This document shows positions 1-9,036 of a DNA stretch of 64,000 bases, one piece after another. The stretch comes from Helicobacter pylori. Its GTDB lineage: Bacteria > Campylobacterota > Campylobacteria > Campylobacterales > Helicobacteraceae. Below the pieces are notes generated by a model, which saw nothing but the letters and a program-made list of their open reading frames with translations, did no database searches and was not told the origin of the DNA. The DNA is taken from assembly GCF_001653475.1 (NCBI RefSeq), contig NZ_CP011487.1, positions 682,001 through 746,000 on the forward strand. Direction: 5' to 3'. The position numbers were made by a program, and so were the translations under genes. Position 1 is the first letter of the stretch. Each line of letters opens with the position of its first letter.

Positions 1-48
1 ACATGCTATGGTGGTGTGATAGGAAGAGACTATATAAGAGGAGATCTT

Positions 49-393
49 ATGCGTATAGTTAAAAATTTATTTCTTGTATCGTTTGTGGCTTATAATAGCA
101 TGTTCGCAGTGGATTTAGAAACCGAGACTAAAAACAACAAAAGGCTTTATGATTTCACTAAAAGTAGTGCTTTAGAAGGCATAGATTTAGAAAAAAGCCC
201 TACCCTTAAAAGCCATAAAAAAAGCGGTAAAAAGTTTTACAAACAACTCGCTAAAAACAATATCGCCGAAGGGGTGAGCATGCCGGTTGTTAATTTCAAT
301 AAAGCTCTGTCTTTTGGGCCTTATTTTGAAAGGACTAAAAGTAAAAAAACCCAATACATGGACGGCGGGTTGATGATACACATCCGCTTTTAA
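49..393 (+). CDS. Small exported hypothetical protein (114 aa)
   Basis: The ATG at 49 is preferred over an in-frame GTG at 16 because a purine-rich AAGAGGAG lies just before it. The protein begins with a short basic stretch and a hydrophobic segment ending near FAVD, which looks like a Sec signal peptide of about 20 residues. The rest is lysine-rich and the last residues (MIHIRF) end in phenylalanine, as outer membrane proteins often do. It runs convergent with the hydrogenase operon, with only 4 bases between stops. I do not recognise a domain; a periplasmic or outer-membrane-associated location is inferred. By position it would be HP0636 of strain 26695. Confidence 0.6.
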   Translation: MRIVKNLFLVSFVAYNSMFAVDLETETKNNKRLYDFTKSSALEGIDLEKSPTLKSHKKSGKKFYKQLAKNNIAEGVSMPVVNFNKALSFGPYFERTKSKKTQYMDGGLMIHIRF

Positions 394-397
394 GCCC

Positions 398-1936
398 TTA
401 TTCATAATCCAAAAACGCATGCGTTTTAAGGGTTAGGGTTTTGGGGAAATATTGCACAAACAAATCCAAAAACACTTTTTCGCCAAAGAAGTCCCCAACG
501 ATCGTTACTTCTTGGACGCTAAAATTCTGTGCGTTATCCCAAATGAAATTCCCCAAAAACTCCGCCAAAGAATCCAAAATCCCCAAACTCAAAATTTCAT
601 TTTCCACGCCTGCGAGCCTGAAACTCATCGCACTGTGCATGATCTTTGAAAAATTTAAAGCCATTTTAAAAGAATCGTCTTTAAGGATTTTATAATCAAT
701 CCTAGGGCCTTTAGGGCGTAAGCATTCTTTAGCCAAAGAAATAACGCTTTGTGTGCAAAAATTCTCGCTATAACCCAAAACAAACCCCAAAATTTGGAAA
801 AAATCCAATAAATTCGCACCCCCTAGCTGATATTTAGAAAGCTCTAAAATGCGCGCGTAAAAATTAGGGAATTTAGCCTCGTAGTTTTTTAGCATTCTAG
901 AGGCTTTTTCATCTTGTTTGAGGAGGTCAAACGATTGGTTGAAATCAAAACTGACGCTTAAAAGCGTTTTTAAAGAACCATTAGCATGCAGTAACAACCT
1001 TGTAGGGCGCTTGAAACTAAGATACAAAACGATAGAATTGGGGGTTGCACTCAAAAACTCTAATTCATCTTTAAAAGCAATGGCAGAAAGATTGTTTTCT
1101 AGTACAAATTTTTTGGTGGGTGTGATCAAGCGCTTAGGGGTTTTAAAAAGCGCTTCATAATGCAAAAGCGCTTCTTGTGGGTTGTTTGCATGGGTAAAAA
1201 CAAATTCTATACCCTCATCTTGTAAAATATGGCACAATAAATTCAATATGGGGTCAAAGGGTAGTTGGGCGATGATTTCATCGTTTTTAAAAGTGTCCTT
1301 AAACACGCTTTTTAAAGAGGCTTTGATAGAAGGTTTTTCCAAACTAGCCAAATACTTAGCGTCCTCTAAAAGCAATTTAGTGCAGGTCAAAACGCTAGAA
1401 AGATCGCTAAAAATAACGCTTGGAGAGGGCTTTTTTAAAGAAAGGGATAATGCCCCCCTAGAAGTGTAAATAGGGATAAAATCTTGTGTTTTGAGCATGC
1501 CTTTTAATTGGGTTAAGCAATCTATAAGCTCTTTAGGGCTATGGATTATAACCCCCTTAAAAGCGGTGTTTTTAACAAAATAAAACGCATTGGCATACAA
1601 AGATGAATTTTTATCTAAAAAATCTTGATGCTCTTTAGCGTTCATAAAAAGGGGCTTTGAAAGGCTTGTTGTTTGGAAAAGATTTTCATCTAAAGGCTCT
1701 GTGATTTCCTTTAAAGACAAAAAGCTAAAATCTAAAGAAAAGGGCAGAATTTCGCTGAGTTTTTGTGCGAATTCTAAAGTGGTTTCAGCGCTCGCTTGGA
1801 GATAGAAAGAAGTCGTATGATCCTTATAAACGCTATAAAAACGCGCTTGCAAATTGAATGCTATTTGCTCTAAAAGGGGCGTAAAATTTAGGCTCGTTTC
1901 TTCATTAACGCATTTAAAAAGAAAGACAAACACCAA
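398..1936 (-). CDS. hydE: Hydrogenase operon protein HydE
   Basis: This 512-residue protein is the last gene of the hydABCDE hydrogenase operon. It starts one base after the hydD stop, most simply at TTG 1936, with AAGGG eight bases upstream; GTG 1933 is an alternative. In Helicobacter and Wolinella hydE accompanies the uptake hydrogenase structural genes and is thought to help make active enzyme. I see no iron-sulfur cysteine motif, signal peptide or transmembrane segment, so a cytoplasmic accessory role fits best. Its exact biochemical role is not evident from the sequence. Identification rests on operon position and size. Confidence 0.85.
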   Translation of the reverse strand: MVFVFLFKCVNEETSLNFTPLLEQIAFNLQARFYSVYKDHTTSFYLQASAETTLEFAQKLSEILPFSLDFSFLSLKEITEPLDENLFQTTSLSKPLFMNAKEHQDFLDKNSSLYANAFYFVKNTAFKGVIIHSPKELIDCLTQLKGMLKTQDFIPIYTSRGALSLSLKKPSPSVIFSDLSSVLTCTKLLLEDAKYLASLEKPSIKASLKSVFKDTFKNDEIIAQLPFDPILNLLCHILQDEGIEFVFTHANNPQEALLHYEALFKTPKRLITPTKKFVLENNLSAIAFKDELEFLSATPNSIVLYLSFKRPTRLLLHANGSLKTLLSVSFDFNQSFDLLKQDEKASRMLKNYEAKFPNFYARILELSKYQLGGANLLDFFQILGFVLGYSENFCTQSVISLAKECLRPKGPRIDYKILKDDSFKMALNFSKIMHSAMSFRLAGVENEILSLGILDSLAEFLGNFIWDNAQNFSVQEVTIVGDFFGEKVFLDLFVQYFPKTLTLKTHAFLDYE

Positions 1937-1937
1937 T

Positions 1938-2474
1938 TCAAAAACCCTTATAAGAGAGTTCAGCGATACGATCTAAGGCGATATGATCGGCGCGCTGCAT
2001 TTTAACTCCCCATGCGTTGAGTCGAGTTTTTATGGCTTTTAAGGCTGTTTCTAAAGCGTTTAAAATTTCGCTTGAAAGCTTGAAAGTAGTCTCGCTCCCT
2101 ATCACAAAAGGCACAAGCCCCACGATAAAAGTTTTAGGCAAATCCCCTAAAAACTCCGCAAGCCTTAAAGTGTGCAGCATTTCCACTTCATGCGCACTCC
2201 CAGCCCATGTGATTTCTTTAGGAGCATCCTTAAAATCAAAGGCATAGACTGATCCTATCTCAACGCCTTTAGCGCTCACGCAATCTAAAATCAAAACCTT
2301 TTCATACGAAGTGATTAAAGGAATGAGTTGCTGAGCCATTGTCCCCCCATCCACAATATCCACGCTAGGGAAAAAAGAAAAATTTCTTTTGAGGTAGTGG
2401 GCTAGATGCACCCCAATCCCTTCATCGCCAAAAAGGATATTGCCAATGCCTAGAATTAGGATTTTTTGACTCAT
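1938..2474 (-). CDS. hydD: Hydrogenase maturation endopeptidase HydD
   Basis: The 178-residue protein belongs to the HycI/HoxM family that removes the C-terminal tail of [NiFe]-hydrogenase large subunits once nickel is inserted. The N-terminus shows the family signature GIGNILFGDEGIG (about residues 9-21), with the nickel-sensing acidic residue near 17-18. A second conserved acidic site is in VDIVDGGT (about 60-67), and a histidine follows in the AHEVEML segment. The start overlaps the hydC stop by four bases (ATGA), indicating translational coupling. Its natural substrate is HydB of the same operon, which still carries a C-terminal extension. Confidence 0.95.
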   Translation of the reverse strand: MSQKILILGIGNILFGDEGIGVHLAHYLKRNFSFFPSVDIVDGGTMAQQLIPLITSYEKVLILDCVSAKGVEIGSVYAFDFKDAPKEITWAGSAHEVEMLHTLRLAEFLGDLPKTFIVGLVPFVIGSETTFKLSSEILNALETALKAIKTRLNAWGVKMQRADHIALDRIAELSYKGF

Positions 2475-3145
2475 TCTTTGGTATAACCATAGCCATTAAT
2501 CATAGAATCCGCCCCCGAACTTTCATACCTGATAGAATGGAAAAAGACCATATAAACATGCACAGGAACAAACAAAATAAACCCCCAAGTCGCTAAGTGG
2601 TGGATAAAACGAACATTCGCTAACCCCCCACAAAGCACCTCAAACCACTTAAAAGCACTCGCTAAAAACGCTCCAAGCCCCGCATGATAGACATTATAAT
2701 ACAGCACCATCCCGCTCAAGCTCATTAACACTATCAAAACAATCAAGGTGGAATAAGCCACGAGTTGGATAGGGTTATACGCTCCTTTAGTGTGGGGTTT
2801 GCCGCTGATAAGAAAATACGCTTTCATCTGATTAATCCAGGCTTTTGGGCTTAAAAGCTGGCTAAAACTTTTGCGCTCCAAAGCACTTTCTTTAGTGAAA
2901 AAAAGATAGGTTCTAAAGATCAATGCACTAATGAGCAAAAACCCAAACATGACATGAAAAGAGCGCACATAAGCTTGTAAAAGATACACCCCTTTATAAA
3001 AGCTGGAATTAGGTTGCAAAAAAGGGTAAGCGATGTAAAACCCTGTAGCGATTAAAAGAAAAATACTCAAAGCCCTAACCCAATGGAAAAAGCGCACAAA
3101 ACCTGAATATTCTTTGTGTAAAACGACTTTATTCATTTTATCCAT
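2471..3145 (-). CDS. hydC: Hydrogenase cytochrome b subunit HydC
   Basis: The 224-residue integral membrane protein is the di-heme cytochrome b of the membrane-bound hydrogenase. It passes electrons from HydA to the quinone pool. Four hydrophobic spans are visible, near residues 20-40, 65-85, 125-150 and 185-205. Histidines suitable as heme ligands lie in FFHWVR near the N-terminus, SFHVMFG, and IHHLATWGF/PVHVYMVFFHS near the C-terminus. The gene sits 12 bases after hydB and overlaps hydD by four bases. Confidence 0.95.
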   Translation of the reverse strand: MDKMNKVVLHKEYSGFVRFFHWVRALSIFLLIATGFYIAYPFLQPNSSFYKGVYLLQAYVRSFHVMFGFLLISALIFRTYLFFTKESALERKSFSQLLSPKAWINQMKAYFLISGKPHTKGAYNPIQLVAYSTLIVLIVLMSLSGMVLYYNVYHAGLGAFLASAFKWFEVLCGGLANVRFIHHLATWGFILFVPVHVYMVFFHSIRYESSGADSMINGYGYTKE

Positions 3146-3157
3146 GCGTAACCCTTT

Positions 3158-4894
3158 TTAGAATTTAGCGAAATTAGGCTCTACTTTAAACTCGTTTAAA
3201 GACTGCCCTTTAAAATCCATCACATGCACAGAACATGCGATGCATGGGTCAAAAGAATGGATAGTCCTAATGATTTCTAAAGGCTGGGTTAAATCAGCGA
3301 TTTTAGTGCCAATCAAGCTCATTTCATAAGCCCCCCTTTGATTTTTAGAATCTCTAGGCCCCGCATTCCAAGTAGAAGGCACCACCGCTTGATAATTTTC
3401 CACCACGCCGTTTTTAATACGCACCCAATGGCTTAGCATACCCCTTGGCACTTGACCGATATAGCGCCCTTTATATTCTTGATTTTTATCAATGTAATAA
3501 GGAGTGCAAGTGCTTTGATCGCTTTTTAGATTTTCCACTAACGCATCAAACGCCAAAAGACCATTATCAGCGATTGTTTTAGCTTCAATACACCTTGCTG
3601 CCGTTCGCCCAAGCGTTGAAAACAACGCCTCTAAAGGCAGTTTAGTGTCTTTTAAAAACTTAGTAGCCACTTCAGTAACATAAGGGTTTTTCGCCGCTAA
3701 ACCTACCACTACGGAACTTAAAGGGCCTACTTCCATGGGCTTACTATCGTATCTGGGCGATTTTATCCAAGAATATTTATCTTTAGTGTCAAGCACTTTA
3801 GTAGGGATTATTTTATTTTCAATCCCCACGCTCTCGCCGTCTTTCAAACCGGTATAATGCGGGTTAGTTTGTCCGTCATAAGGGTGGAGTTGTGCTTCTT
3901 TAGTGTTTTCATATTGATACCAAGAATGCGTAACTTCTTCTTTAATCAAACTCTCATCAATGGGGTGCAGTTTAGAAATATCCCCATCAAGTACCACCCC
4001 ACTACTCAAAAGGTATTTATCCCTCCCGAGCAACACTTCTTCATAAGCGATAAAATTCCTTAAGCCACAGCCTCTAATAACGGATGGCTCATTAGCGAAC
4101 ATTTCGCCTGCCATCACCAAATCAGGGTAGTAAGCATGGTTGATAAAATGAGCCACCACTTCAAACTTGCTCTTCCATTCAGCCAATCTTGTCGGATCCA
4201 ATATATCCATAACGCTCGTAACACCCCCCACCGTTAGGCTTTGTGGGTGAGGCTGTTTGGCCCCAAAAATAGCGGTCATTTTCGCCGCTTCCCTTTGGAT
4301 TTCTAAAAGCTTGAGATAGTGGCTTAAGACGATTAAATTTTGCTCTGGGCTTAAACGATAGGTTTTATGCCCATAATATCCATTACTAAAAGGCCCCAAA
4401 GATCCGCTTTTAGCGAAATCGCTCAAGCGTTTTTGAACCGCTTTTAATTCGGGTGCACCGGTATTGATAGGATAAGGGCTGTATTTGAAAGAAAGTTTTG
4501 CCGCTTGAATGGGATCGGCTTTTAAAGCGCTCATAATATCGCACCAATCAAGCCCATGCAAAGTATAAAAATGCACCACATGGTCATGAAAAAGCAGCGC
4601 CATGTTCATCAAAGATCGCACCAATTGCGCGTTTAATGGGGGGGTAATGCCTAGAGCGTTTTCTACTGCAGTGATACCGGCCTTATAATGCGAATAAGTG
4701 CATACCCCACAAATCCTTTGAGCGATGAAGCCTGCATCTCGTGGGTCTCTGCCTTTAATAATGGTCTCTAACCCCCTAAAAAGCGTAGAAGAAGAAAACG
4801 CATCAGTGATCACATTATCATCATCTACAATCACTTCAATCCTTAAATGCCCCTCAATCCTAGTGATAGGATCGACTACTATTTTTTTTGACAT
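3158..4894 (-). CDS. hydB: [NiFe]-hydrogenase large subunit HydB
   Basis: This 578-residue protein carries the nickel-iron active site of the periplasm-facing uptake hydrogenase that lets H. pylori use H2 as an energy source. The proximal motif RICGVC supplies C62 and C65. The distal motif DPCIACSVH supplies C551 and C554. The final 21 residues after H557 form the extension expected to be cut off by HydD after nickel insertion. There is no signal peptide, as expected for a subunit exported with HydA through the Tat system. It follows hydA by 16 bases. Confidence 0.98.
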   Translation of the reverse strand: MSKKIVVDPITRIEGHLRIEVIVDDDNVITDAFSSSTLFRGLETIIKGRDPRDAGFIAQRICGVCTYSHYKAGITAVENALGITPPLNAQLVRSLMNMALLFHDHVVHFYTLHGLDWCDIMSALKADPIQAAKLSFKYSPYPINTGAPELKAVQKRLSDFAKSGSLGPFSNGYYGHKTYRLSPEQNLIVLSHYLKLLEIQREAAKMTAIFGAKQPHPQSLTVGGVTSVMDILDPTRLAEWKSKFEVVAHFINHAYYPDLVMAGEMFANEPSVIRGCGLRNFIAYEEVLLGRDKYLLSSGVVLDGDISKLHPIDESLIKEEVTHSWYQYENTKEAQLHPYDGQTNPHYTGLKDGESVGIENKIIPTKVLDTKDKYSWIKSPRYDSKPMEVGPLSSVVVGLAAKNPYVTEVATKFLKDTKLPLEALFSTLGRTAARCIEAKTIADNGLLAFDALVENLKSDQSTCTPYYIDKNQEYKGRYIGQVPRGMLSHWVRIKNGVVENYQAVVPSTWNAGPRDSKNQRGAYEMSLIGTKIADLTQPLEIIRTIHSFDPCIACSVHVMDFKGQSLNEFKVEPNFAKF

Positions 4895-4910
4895 GTTAAT
4901 CCCTTACTCA

Positions 4911-6065
4911 TTACTCTTTGTTTTTGATCGCTTTAGAAAGGAGCGCATGTGCGGCAATGCCAATAGCGGTTGCACTGAGTAAAGTCGTGCCTACTTTATC
5001 CGCTACTTTATCAGCCCCTAAGCCATCAAAGGCGGTTTTAATGGAACGATTCGCTAAAGGCTCTTCAAAAGGACTCATCGTATCCCAAAAATTAGGCTCA
5101 GAACACCCTATGCACCCATGCCCCGCACCTATGGGCCAAGAAGTGTGTGAATTGAAGCGGAGTTTGGAGCAATTATTGAAAGTGTAAGGCCCTTTACAGC
5201 CCATTTTATACAAACAAAAGCCCCTTTTAGCGTTTTCATCGCCAAAATGCTCCACAAACTCGCCCGCATCAAAATGCCCTCTCCTTTCGCACAAATCATG
5301 AATCCTGTTCCCATAAGCCCAAGCGGGGCGGTTATACGCATCCAGTTTAGGGAGAGCCCCAAACATCAAGTAATAAAGCACATTACCCACGATATTTTTT
5401 TCACTAGGCGGGCAACCAGGAACATTGATCACGGGTTTATCAATGATTTTATGCAAGGGTTGCGCGTTAGAGGGGTTAGGGTAAGCCGCTTGCACGCCCC
5501 CAAAACTTGAGCATGTGCCTATGGCAAAAATAGCGGCTGCGTATTGGGCGGCTTTCCTGCACTCTTCAGCTCCCGTTTCAGCGTTCGGGCCTTGAGTGAG
5601 AAAGTATTCTGTGCCTTGCGGGATACCCCCTTCTACCATTAAAATGTAATTGTTTTTATGCTTTTCTATGGCGTCATGCAAGCTTTTTTCAGCTTGAAAA
5701 CCGCTCGCTACCATAATGGTCTCATGGTATTCTAGGTTGATGTAATCAAAGATAATGCTATCAATGGTGGGGTCTGCGCTCCTTAACAAACTTTCGCTAC
5801 AACCGGTGCATTCGGCCATGTGTAACCAGATCACGGGCAATCTGTTAGCCACTTCCACCGCTTTCAAAGTCAAGGGAGCAAAACTAGCCGGTAACGCCAG
5901 AGTCGCACTCATCATGCCCGCCCACTTCAATAAATCGCGCCTGGAAATGCCTGCACCTTTAAACTCGTCTTGCAAGTTTTTATGCTCGTTATGAGCGTTA
6001 AACGAACTAACTATATCAAGGCGTTCTTCAATCTTTTGATAGGTCTTTTTTTCATCATAAAACAT
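4911..6065 (-). CDS. hydA: [NiFe]-hydrogenase small subunit HydA
   Basis: The 384-residue iron-sulfur subunit relays electrons from HydB to cytochrome HydC. A twin-arginine signal SRRDLLKWAG lies around residues 41-50, followed by a hydrophobic stretch, so the HydAB complex should be exported folded by Tat. ECTGCSESLL near residue 85 and PGCPPSEKN provide proximal-cluster cysteines. The C-terminus has a hydrophobic anchor (about residues 355-375) and a basic tail. ATG 6065 is chosen over GTG 6071 because AAGGAG overlaps the GTG and sits five bases before the ATG. It is the first gene of hydABCDE. Confidence 0.97.
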   Translation of the reverse strand: MFYDEKKTYQKIEERLDIVSSFNAHNEHKNLQDEFKGAGISRRDLLKWAGMMSATLALPASFAPLTLKAVEVANRLPVIWLHMAECTGCSESLLRSADPTIDSIIFDYINLEYHETIMVASGFQAEKSLHDAIEKHKNNYILMVEGGIPQGTEYFLTQGPNAETGAEECRKAAQYAAAIFAIGTCSSFGGVQAAYPNPSNAQPLHKIIDKPVINVPGCPPSEKNIVGNVLYYLMFGALPKLDAYNRPAWAYGNRIHDLCERRGHFDAGEFVEHFGDENAKRGFCLYKMGCKGPYTFNNCSKLRFNSHTSWPIGAGHGCIGCSEPNFWDTMSPFEEPLANRSIKTAFDGLGADKVADKVGTTLLSATAIGIAAHALLSKAIKNKE

Positions 6066-6092
6066 GACCACTCCTTAACAGAAATTTTGATT

Positions 6093-6101
6093 ATCTTAAC
6101 A
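6093..6101 (-). promoter_or_regulatory. Extended -10 promoter of the hyd operon
   Basis: On the minus strand TGT precedes TAAGAT, matching the extended -10 form (TGN-TANNNT) common in H. pylori sigma-80 promoters. It lies about 28 bases before the hydA ATG, with AAGGAG between. The region upstream is very A+T-rich. A metal-dependent repressor site is possible, but I could not identify one. Confidence 0.55.
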
Positions 6102-6192
6102 TAATAAAAATAATCCAGCTGCAATTGATTGTTTTTTAGCTTTTATTCAGATTGAGAGAATTTCTTTAATATTAAGTTAAGTTTCATTTGGA

Positions 6193-6198
6193 TAGAAT
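6193..6198 (+). promoter_or_regulatory. Probable -10 box of mdaB followed by a C7 run
   Basis: TAGAAT lies about 30 bases before the mdaB start codon. It is followed almost directly by a run of seven C (6200-6206) at the expected transcript start or 5' leader. The ribosome site AAAGGA follows at about 6218. The C run could vary in length between strains, but it is outside the reading frame. Confidence 0.5.
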
Positions 6199-6228
6199 TC
6201 CCCCCCATTTTATTATAAAAGGAACAAA

Positions 6229-6813
6229 ATGAAAAAAGTACTCATCATTAACGGAGCCAAAGCGTTTGGGCATTCTGGGGGGAAACTCAACGAGGCATTG
6301 ACCCACCATGCAAAAAAGACTCTAGAATCTTTGGGGCTAGAAGTGGATACAACAATCGTGGATAAAGGCTATGAAACGAGCCAAGAAGTGGAGAAATTCT
6401 TTAGCGCTGATGCGACTATTTGGCAAATGCCTGGCTGGTGGATGGGAGAGCCTTGGATCGTGAAAAAATACATTGATGAAGTCTTTAGCACAGGGTATGG
6501 GAAGCTTTATGCTAGCGATGGCAGAAGTTCGCAAAACCCCACTAAAAACTACGGGAAAGGGGGCTTGATGCAAGGCAAAAAATACATGTTGAGCTTGACC
6601 TGGAACGCTCCCATTGAAGCCTTTAATGACCCTAAGGAATTTTTTGAAGGGGTGGGTGTGGATGTTGTGTATTTGCATTTGCATAAAGCGTTCCAGTTTT
6701 TAGGGCTTTCAGCGCTGCCTACTTTTATTTGCAACGATGTGGTAAAAAACCCCCAAATAGAGCAGTATTTTAACTCCCTAACCACGCATTTACACCAAGC
6801 TTTTGGCAAGTGA
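6229..6813 (+). CDS. mdaB: NADPH quinone reductase MdaB
   Basis: The 194-residue flavodoxin-fold protein is the H. pylori MdaB, an FAD enzyme that reduces quinones by two electrons with NADPH. It protects against oxidative stress and helps colonisation. The family segments WQMPGWWMGEPWIVKKYIDEV (central) and SLTWNAP are clear, and the length matches the family. It is transcribed divergently from the hydrogenase operon and followed by strong hairpins, so it is probably monocistronic. Confidence 0.96.
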   Translation: MKKVLIINGAKAFGHSGGKLNEALTHHAKKTLESLGLEVDTTIVDKGYETSQEVEKFFSADATIWQMPGWWMGEPWIVKKYIDEVFSTGYGKLYASDGRSSQNPTKNYGKGGLMQGKKYMLSLTWNAPIEAFNDPKEFFEGVGVDVVYLHLHKAFQFLGLSALPTFICNDVVKNPQIEQYFNSLTTHLHQAFGK

Positions 6814-6844
6814 AAATAAGGGTTTTTTAACCCCCATTTTTTTA

Positions 6845-6866
6845 ACCCCCCATTTCTTTGGGGGGC
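6845..6866 (+). terminator. Hairpin terminator after mdaB
   Basis: Six C (6846-6851) and six G (6860-6865) form a perfect stem around an ATTTCTTT loop, followed by CTTG. A second, weaker hairpin (GGGTT/AACCC) lies just upstream near 6818-6832. Together they separate mdaB from the convergent DUF262 gene. The U-run after the stem is weak, so its activity is inferred. Confidence 0.6.
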
Positions 6867-6870
6867 TTGT

Positions 6871-8920
6871 TTATTCCACAATAAAGTCTCTAGGATTGAG
6901 CTCACAGCCCAAGATGAGATCCCTAAGATTACCGCCCACCGTTTGATAACCCGCATTGCTTACAAAGTAGAATCCGCTTTTTTCAAAAGGCACAACAAGA
7001 GTGCCATCTCTATTCCTTAATTGCGCTTTTGCTTTATCCCAGTAAATATATCTTTGAGATCCACCGTCTGTGTAGCTTTCAAAGGCTTCTCTGGCGTTTT
7101 CTAGCAAATAGTCTATGACAGCACTAGCCAATTCCTTAGCGTTTTTTATTGTTTTCCTTTTCTGATTGGGGAGTTTAACGCTTTGAAGATTATGGGAAGT
7201 CAAGTCATCATCAAGGGTTTTACTAATCTCTCTGGTGCGGTATTCTTTAGGCAAATCTTTAAACAATTCCACTTGACAAAATTGATCCGCTAAATATTCG
7301 CTCCTGGCCTTCACTTCCTCTATCCCCCAAGAATGGGTGTTATTGACGAAATAGTCGTTTAAATGCAAGGAGCTGTATTGTTCCATAAGCTCTATTTTTT
7401 CATCGTAAGATTTGTTGCCAAGCTTTTGATTTTGCCCTGATAAGGTCAGATTCCCAAAATTATCAATATAGTCTTGCTCAAAAGTGAAATAGTCCCCTAC
7501 CATGTCGCGCCATTCTTGTGTGGGGGTTTTGGGGTAGAAATGCTCTACTTCTAAATTCTCTTCTTTGGGCGGCTCGGCGTTACTTAATTTTTCTATCTCA
7601 AGCAGGATGAATTTGCACGCTTGATTTGTTGAATAAGCGTTACGCACCGCAAACGCCGCTTTAATTTTATCGTCATTGGGGAACGCCGCTTGACCAACGC
7701 TCTTGCCCAGATAGCGCTTGAGCGCATCGGCTGAAACATTTTCTAGCTGTCTGTATAAAGAATAAAGAACTCTAGTAAGCGTAGGAGAAGAATCTCCGCA
7801 CACGCTCCTGCGCACGAAGTAGCTGATAAGGATTTGCAAAATTTCGTAGAAATTTTCATAATCTAATTTGCCTTCTTCAAAATCTCTGGTGCAACGCAAA
7901 ACAAAGGGCTTTGCCACGCCAAATTTGATTTTTACGAGATCTTTAATGTGCAAGCGTAAATTCGCTAACTGCTGCGAGTCTCCACGCTCTAAAAAATAAT
8001 GATCTCTGTCTAAAAAGATTTGATAGATTCTGCCATACTCACGCATATCGCTCATAAGACCTTGTATATCGTTAGGGAAATTGTCTCTGTGGTGGGCTTT
8101 TAGCGTGTAATACACTTCGCGCTCTTGCTCTTTAAATTTATCCTCAAAATAGATTCTCAGATAGGTTTTGATAAAATCATTCAAATCCCTTTCAAGAAGC
8201 CAATTTTCTAAAGGAACCCAATAAGTCTCATAAAGATGTCTTTGTTTCTCAGAATTTTCTCCCATCATCAGATAGTTGCGGATAAGATCCAGCCCTTTTA
8301 ATTGCACGCCTGTAGCGTTAATGCTTTCAAACACCACTTGCGGATCGTCTTCGCCCAACTCTAAGCCTACGGCTACGATTTTAAGCCGCAAAAACGCACT
8401 ATAAATCTCTTTCTATGCGATAGGATTTTCTGATATAATTGTCAAGCTCTTTGGTGAAAAATTTATAATTATTCTTAATGTGCGATACGCCTTGTATTTC
8501 ATGCGATCGATTTTGCATGACCAGATCAAAGGCTTCTTTATCGCTTTTAATGGGCTTGAGACGCAGCCTTTGTCCCGTAAGATTGAGAAGATTATCAATC
8601 TCTTTTTTTATCCCTTCATTTTGTATCTTTGTCTCTATGGCTTTAAGCAAAAGCATGATGGTGGTAATCCTTTGCTGCCCGTCAATGATGACAAATTCTT
8701 GCAATTGTCTTAAGCTCTTTTCATCATCAATCAAATGCAAAATATAAGTGATAGAACCCATGAAATGCGTTTTCTTATTTTGAGAAATACCGACAATATC
8801 TTGCAGTAATTTTTCGCAATTTTCTTCTCCCCAAGTGTAGTTTCTCTGATATACAGGGATAGAAAATATCGTGCCTGTTAAGGCAAAAAAGTCGTTAATG
8901 GTGCTTTGTGTTACTTTCAT
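6871..8920 (-). pseudogene. DUF262/DUF1524 (GmrSD-type) protein, broken by one frameshift
   Basis: Two frames on the minus strand (8399-8920, and 6871 to about 8412) together form one protein of about 682 residues. The N-terminal part has the DUF262 signature IPVYQRNYTWGEENC near residue 21 and VIIDGQQRITT near 80, a ParB-like nucleotide-binding fold. The C-terminal part has the DUF1524 HNH-like motif EVEHFYPKTPT and a later NFGNLTL. This architecture is that of GmrSD-type modification-dependent nucleases and related phage-defence proteins. Removing one T from TTT at 8410-8412 joins the frames as YRIEEIYSAFLRLK. Read as a recent inactivation or a sequencing error. By position it is HP0629. 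Confidence 0.8.
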
Positions 8921-8991
8921 CTCTTTTTCCTTTTAAGCCAATTTAGAATCACACCGAGTATTAAATCAAAAAAAAAGAGCTTAAACTTTTG

Positions 8992-9012
8992 AAAAAACCA
9001 CAATTTGTGGCC
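8992..9012 (-). terminator. Rho-independent terminator after the Hcp-like gene
   Basis: On the minus strand the perfect palindrome CCACAAATTGTGG (plus 8998-9010) is followed by six T (plus 8992-8997). It lies 25 bases after the stop of the Hcp-like gene. This is a clear intrinsic terminator closing the ispG-dapD-Hcp transcription unit. Confidence 0.75.
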
Positions 9013-9036
9013 GAATTTATTAAGAAATGGTTATTA

